Of a stretch of DNA of 64,000 nt, positions 61,332 to 64,000 are shown piece after piece (positions within the stretch are counted from its first letter, which is position 1; each line of letters begins with the position of its first letter). Origin of the DNA: Thalassospiraceae bacterium LMO-SO8 (GTDB lineage Bacteria > Pseudomonadota > Alphaproteobacteria > Rhodospirillales > Casp-alpha2); contig CP134226.1 of NCBI GenBank assembly GCA_031655335.1, forward strand, positions 1,178,001-1,242,000. Direction: 5' to 3'. A program made the position numbers and the translations under genes. Below the pieces are notes generated by a model. It made no database searches. It was not told the origin of the DNA and was given only the letters and a program-made list of their open reading frames with translations.

Positions 61332-62591
61332 ATGATTTGGCAGAGCATCATCGGCCTGGCCGCCTTCGTCGGCCTGGCATGGGGGATCGGGGGACTGTGG
61401 CAGGGGGGCTTCAAGCGCGCCTTCCCGCTGCGCGTCGTCCTGGCCGGGCTTGCGTTGCAGGCGGCGATCGCCCTGGTGCTGCTTAATTTCCCACCGGCCA
61501 AGGCCCTGTTCCTGGCCGCCAACCGGGCCGTTCTGGCGCTCCATGACGCGACCCTCGACGGCACCAAGGTGGTGTTCGGCTACATCGGCGGCGGCGCCCT
61601 GCCGTTCACCGAAAGCTACCCGGGGGCAAGCTTCATCCTGGCCTTCCAGGCTTTGCCCCTGGTGCTGGTCATCAGCGCGCTGTCGGCCCTGTTGTTCTAT
61701 TGGCGCATCCTGCCCGCCGTGGTCCGCGCCTTCGCCTGGGCGCTCAACCGCACCCTGGGCCTCAGCGGTGCCGCCGGGGTGGCGACGGCGGCCAACGTGT
61801 TCGTCGGCATGGTCGAGGCCCCGGTGCTGATCCGCCCCTACCTGAAACGGATGTCGCCGGCCGACCTGTTCCTGGTCATGACCGCCGGCATGGCGACCAT
61901 CGCCGGCACCATGCTGGTGCTCTACGCCACCATCCTGAAGGACGTGCTGTCCGATTCCGCGGGTCATCTGCTGATCGCGTCGATGATGAACGCCTGCGGC
62001 GCCGTGATCATGGCGCGGCTGATGATGCCGGCCCCGGAGGGTGCCGCCGATACCGCCGCCCCCCTCGACCCGTCGCCCGACCGCGGCGTGATGGAGGCGA
62101 TCACCCGCGGCACCGGCGACGGGGTGCCGCTGCTGATCAACATCATCGCCATGATCATCGTCCTGGTGGCCCTGGTCAGTCTGGTCAACATGACGCTCGG
62201 CATGATCCCCGACGTGGGTGCTGGCCCCCTCACCCTGCAACGCATCCTCGGCTGGGTCATGGCGCCGGTGGTGTGGCTGATGGGCGTGCCCTGGGCCGAG
62301 GCGCCGCAGGCGGGGGCCCTCATGGGCATCAAGACCGTGCTGAATGAGTTTTTGGCCTATCTGGAGATGGCCAAGCTGGGGCCGGCGGTGCTGTCCGACC
62401 GCAGCCGCCTGATCCTGACCTACGCCATGTCGGGCTTCGCCAATTTCGGATCGCTGGGCATCATGATCGGCGGGCTGGCCGCCATGGCGCCGGAGCGCCG
62501 GGCCGAGATCGTGAAACTCGCCCCCATGACCCTGGTGTCGGGCACGCTGTCGACCTGCCTAAGCGGGGCGATGGTCGGCATTCTCGGCTAG
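61332..62591 (+). CDS. Concentrative nucleoside transporter (NupC/CNT family)
   Basis: 419 residues, about 10 helices: WGIGGLWQGGFKRAFPLRVVL at the N-terminus, EAPVLIRPYLKRMS, ISSGT-like central loops, and AMSGFANFGSLGIMIGGLAAMAP near the C-terminus, which is the CNT signature. It imports nucleosides by cation symport. I chose ATG 61332; an upstream ATG at 61251 gives a 27-residue extension without counterpart. It ends in CTAG shared with the convergent DUF4139 gene. Confidence 0.9.
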   Translation: MIWQSIIGLAAFVGLAWGIGGLWQGGFKRAFPLRVVLAGLALQAAIALVLLNFPPAKALFLAANRAVLALHDATLDGTKVVFGYIGGGALPFTESYPGASFILAFQALPLVLVISALSALLFYWRILPAVVRAFAWALNRTLGLSGAAGVATAANVFVGMVEAPVLIRPYLKRMSPADLFLVMTAGMATIAGTMLVLYATILKDVLSDSAGHLLIASMMNACGAVIMARLMMPAPEGAADTAAPLDPSPDRGVMEAITRGTGDGVPLLINIIAMIIVLVALVSLVNMTLGMIPDVGAGPLTLQRILGWVMAPVVWLMGVPWAEAPQAGALMGIKTVLNEFLAYLEMAKLGPAVLSDRSRLILTYAMSGFANFGSLGIMIGGLAAMAPERRAEIVKLAPMTLVSGTLSTCLSGAMVGILG

Positions 62592-64000
62592 CGCAATACC
62601 CGCACCTTGTAGGTCAGGGTCAGATCGCCCTTGCCCGGCACCTCGACCAGCCAGCGCGCCCGGTCGCCGGACCGCTCGTGCGCCAGAGAACTTTCAACGA
62701 TGGTCCAGTCGCCGGGCAGAATCTCGGCGAGACGCACCCGCGCCGGTTTGGCGCGGCCGTTGGTAACGGTGATCTTAAAGGTTCCCTCCACATTGCGGCC
62801 CTGGGCGTCCAGGCGCTTGAAGGCGGTCTGTTCGCGCTTGACCGTGACGTCGAAGGCGCGGCCCAGGGTGACGATCACCCGCCCGCCGTCCGGCGTGTCG
62901 GCGATGCGGTCCGATCCGGCGAACAGGGTCTGGCCGTCGGCGCCCGTGCGGTAGGCGCGGACGATCCCGCCCGGCAGCGGCAGGCCGCCCGCGACCAGGG
63001 CCTTGTTGTCGAAACCGAGGCGCACCTGGGGATGGTCCGGGGCGGGGTCGCCCGGCGCCGGGCCGAACAGCTGCGGATTGCCGAGGCTGAGCAGGGTTTC
63101 CGACACGGGCACCTCGACCGGACCCAGGAGCGCCACCTGTTTGCGCTCTCCGGCGGCCAGGGTCTGGGCGCCCGGCAGGGTATAGACATGCACCGCCCCT
63201 TGGGCTTCCCGCACGGGCAGGGCCGCGTCGGCGGCGGCCCCTCGTGCCTCGGCCATCATCACGCGCGGCGCCCCCTTGGCCATGGGTTGGGGGGCGCCCA
63301 TCGCGCGGTTGACCTCGCCCGCGACCAGGCGCAGGCGGGCCGCATCCAGGGCCACGCCCGTGTCGTTCTGCACCGACGCCCAGCCGGACAGGCTGATCCG
63401 CCCGCCGTCGGGGGCGACGACGGCCGTGTAGTCGGTTGACCAGGACAGGCCCTCGGTAATGTAGGTCAGGGTCAGGCCCTTCACGTCCGCGCCGGCGGAA
63501 ATGCGCGCCGTCAGGCTGGGCTTGGCCGCCAGGTCGCCGACATCGTCCGGAAACACCAGCCGGCCCGGCATGCCCGTCTCGATCCGCCCACCCAGGCGCA
63601 GCACGACGCCGTTCTGAATGGACAGCACCGTCGCCTTTTCGATCCGCTCCTCGCCCGTGGTCGGATGGACCTTGACCACGCCGACCTCCTTGCCGAGGAA
63701 GCGTTCCAGCAGGCTGCGGGGGGTCAGCAGGTTGCGGGCAAGCGACAGCGACTGCACCGCGATGCCGCCGCCGTCACCGGCAAGGCGCAGGCTTTCGGCC
63801 AGGGTCCGCTGGCTGATGCCGTCGAGCATGATGTCCCGCGTGCCCGCCTGCGGCGTCAGGGCGCGGCGCTCCCAGATCTGGCCGAAGCCGCCCGTGAACA
63901 CGGTGACCACCCGTTCGGCGGCTTGGCCGGGGGCCGGCGCCTGCGCCTCGCCGCGAATCGGCAGGACCAGGACGGGCAGGGCCAACACGGCGGCGGCCAA
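62588..64000 (-). CDS. DUF4139 domain protein, cut by window end
   Basis: 470 C-terminal residues visible; the start lies beyond base 64000, though the first visible residues look like a signal peptide (VLALPVLVLPIRGEAQAPAP), so little is missing. Beta-rich protein: GITVFTGGFGQIWERR-like N-terminal part, TLTYITEGLSWSTDYTAVVA, LSGWASVQNDTGVALDAARL (DUF4139 core) and FDNKALVAGGLPLPGGIVR. Probably secreted or periplasmic; function unknown. Convergent with the nucleoside transporter gene by a shared CTAG. Confidence 0.8.
   Translation of the reverse strand: MAAAVLALPVLVLPIRGEAQAPAPGQAAERVVTVFTGGFGQIWERRALTPQAGTRDIMLDGISQRTLAESLRLAGDGGGIAVQSLSLARNLLTPRSLLERFLGKEVGVVKVHPTTGEERIEKATVLSIQNGVVLRLGGRIETGMPGRLVFPDDVGDLAAKPSLTARISAGADVKGLTLTYITEGLSWSTDYTAVVAPDGGRISLSGWASVQNDTGVALDAARLRLVAGEVNRAMGAPQPMAKGAPRVMMAEARGAAADAALPVREAQGAVHVYTLPGAQTLAAGERKQVALLGPVEVPVSETLLSLGNPQLFGPAPGDPAPDHPQVRLGFDNKALVAGGLPLPGGIVRAYRTGADGQTLFAGSDRIADTPDGGRVIVTLGRAFDVTVKREQTAFKRLDAQGRNVEGTFKITVTNGRAKPARVRLAEILPGDWTIVESSLAHERSGDRARWLVEVPGKGDLTLTYKVRVLR

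Overview
The window is about 64 kb of GC-rich bacterial chromosome with dense coding and short intergenic gaps. Nearly all genes are housekeeping or metabolic, and I see no insertion sequence, phage, integrase or CRISPR array. The gene order rpmH-rnpA-yidD-yidC-engB-argB, a DUF2336 protein, a PAS_5-type protein, a 371-residue porin ending in Phe and a short-Q-loop cytochrome bd point to an alphaproteobacterium, most likely of the Rhodospirillales. This placement is inferred from gene content, not from a search.

Layout. 1-9.9 kb: the 3' part of uvrD, prmA, a DNA photolyase, an aldehyde dehydrogenase, and a drug-efflux divergon (emrB-like transporter facing marR-emrA, with a perfect inverted repeat between them), then a LysR regulator. 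10-17 kb: a secreted SGNH-fold protein, tRNA-Val(CAC), a TPR/2OG-oxygenase fusion, phosphoglycolate phosphatase and the UDP-GlcNAc supply pair glmU-glmS. 17-26 kb: porin, glutathione reductase, a family III CoA transferase behind a GntR-like palindrome, an MFS transporter, a membrane glycosyltransferase with a small four-helix transporter, a redox-fold/2OG-oxygenase fusion and tRNA-Arg(ACG). 26-33 kb: a coiled-coil lipoprotein, a gpt-like phosphoribosyltransferase, two tandem lactonase-type metallo-hydrolases with an MFS transporter, dadA and a PAS_5 protein. 33-41.6 kb: panB-panC, gamma-glutamyltransferase, tam, and an operon of a TVP38 membrane protein, a disulfide oxidoreductase and an orphan sensor kinase.

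41.8-51.6 kb: the rpmH-to-argB block for translation and membrane-protein insertion, a DUF2336 protein, a HAD nucleotidase, dapD-dapE (lysine/peptidoglycan), a small membrane protein and truA. 51.7-57.6 kb: the most interesting segment. Two tandem paralogues of a family I do not recognise lie directly ahead of cydA-cydB, a 35-residue DUF2474-type subunit that starts on CTG, and a luciferase-like monooxygenase. All six genes are co-directional with small gaps, downstream of an AT-rich palindrome. 57.6-64 kb: cspA with a long leader, three small proteins, a DsbA-family protein, def-fmt, a concentrative nucleoside transporter and a DUF4139 protein cut by the window end.

Recurring signals. Sigma70-like promoters with TTGACT/TTGACA -35 boxes can be read ahead of rpmH, cspA, dapD and tRNA-Val. 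Three convergent gene pairs end on a shared CTAG in which both stop codons overlap.
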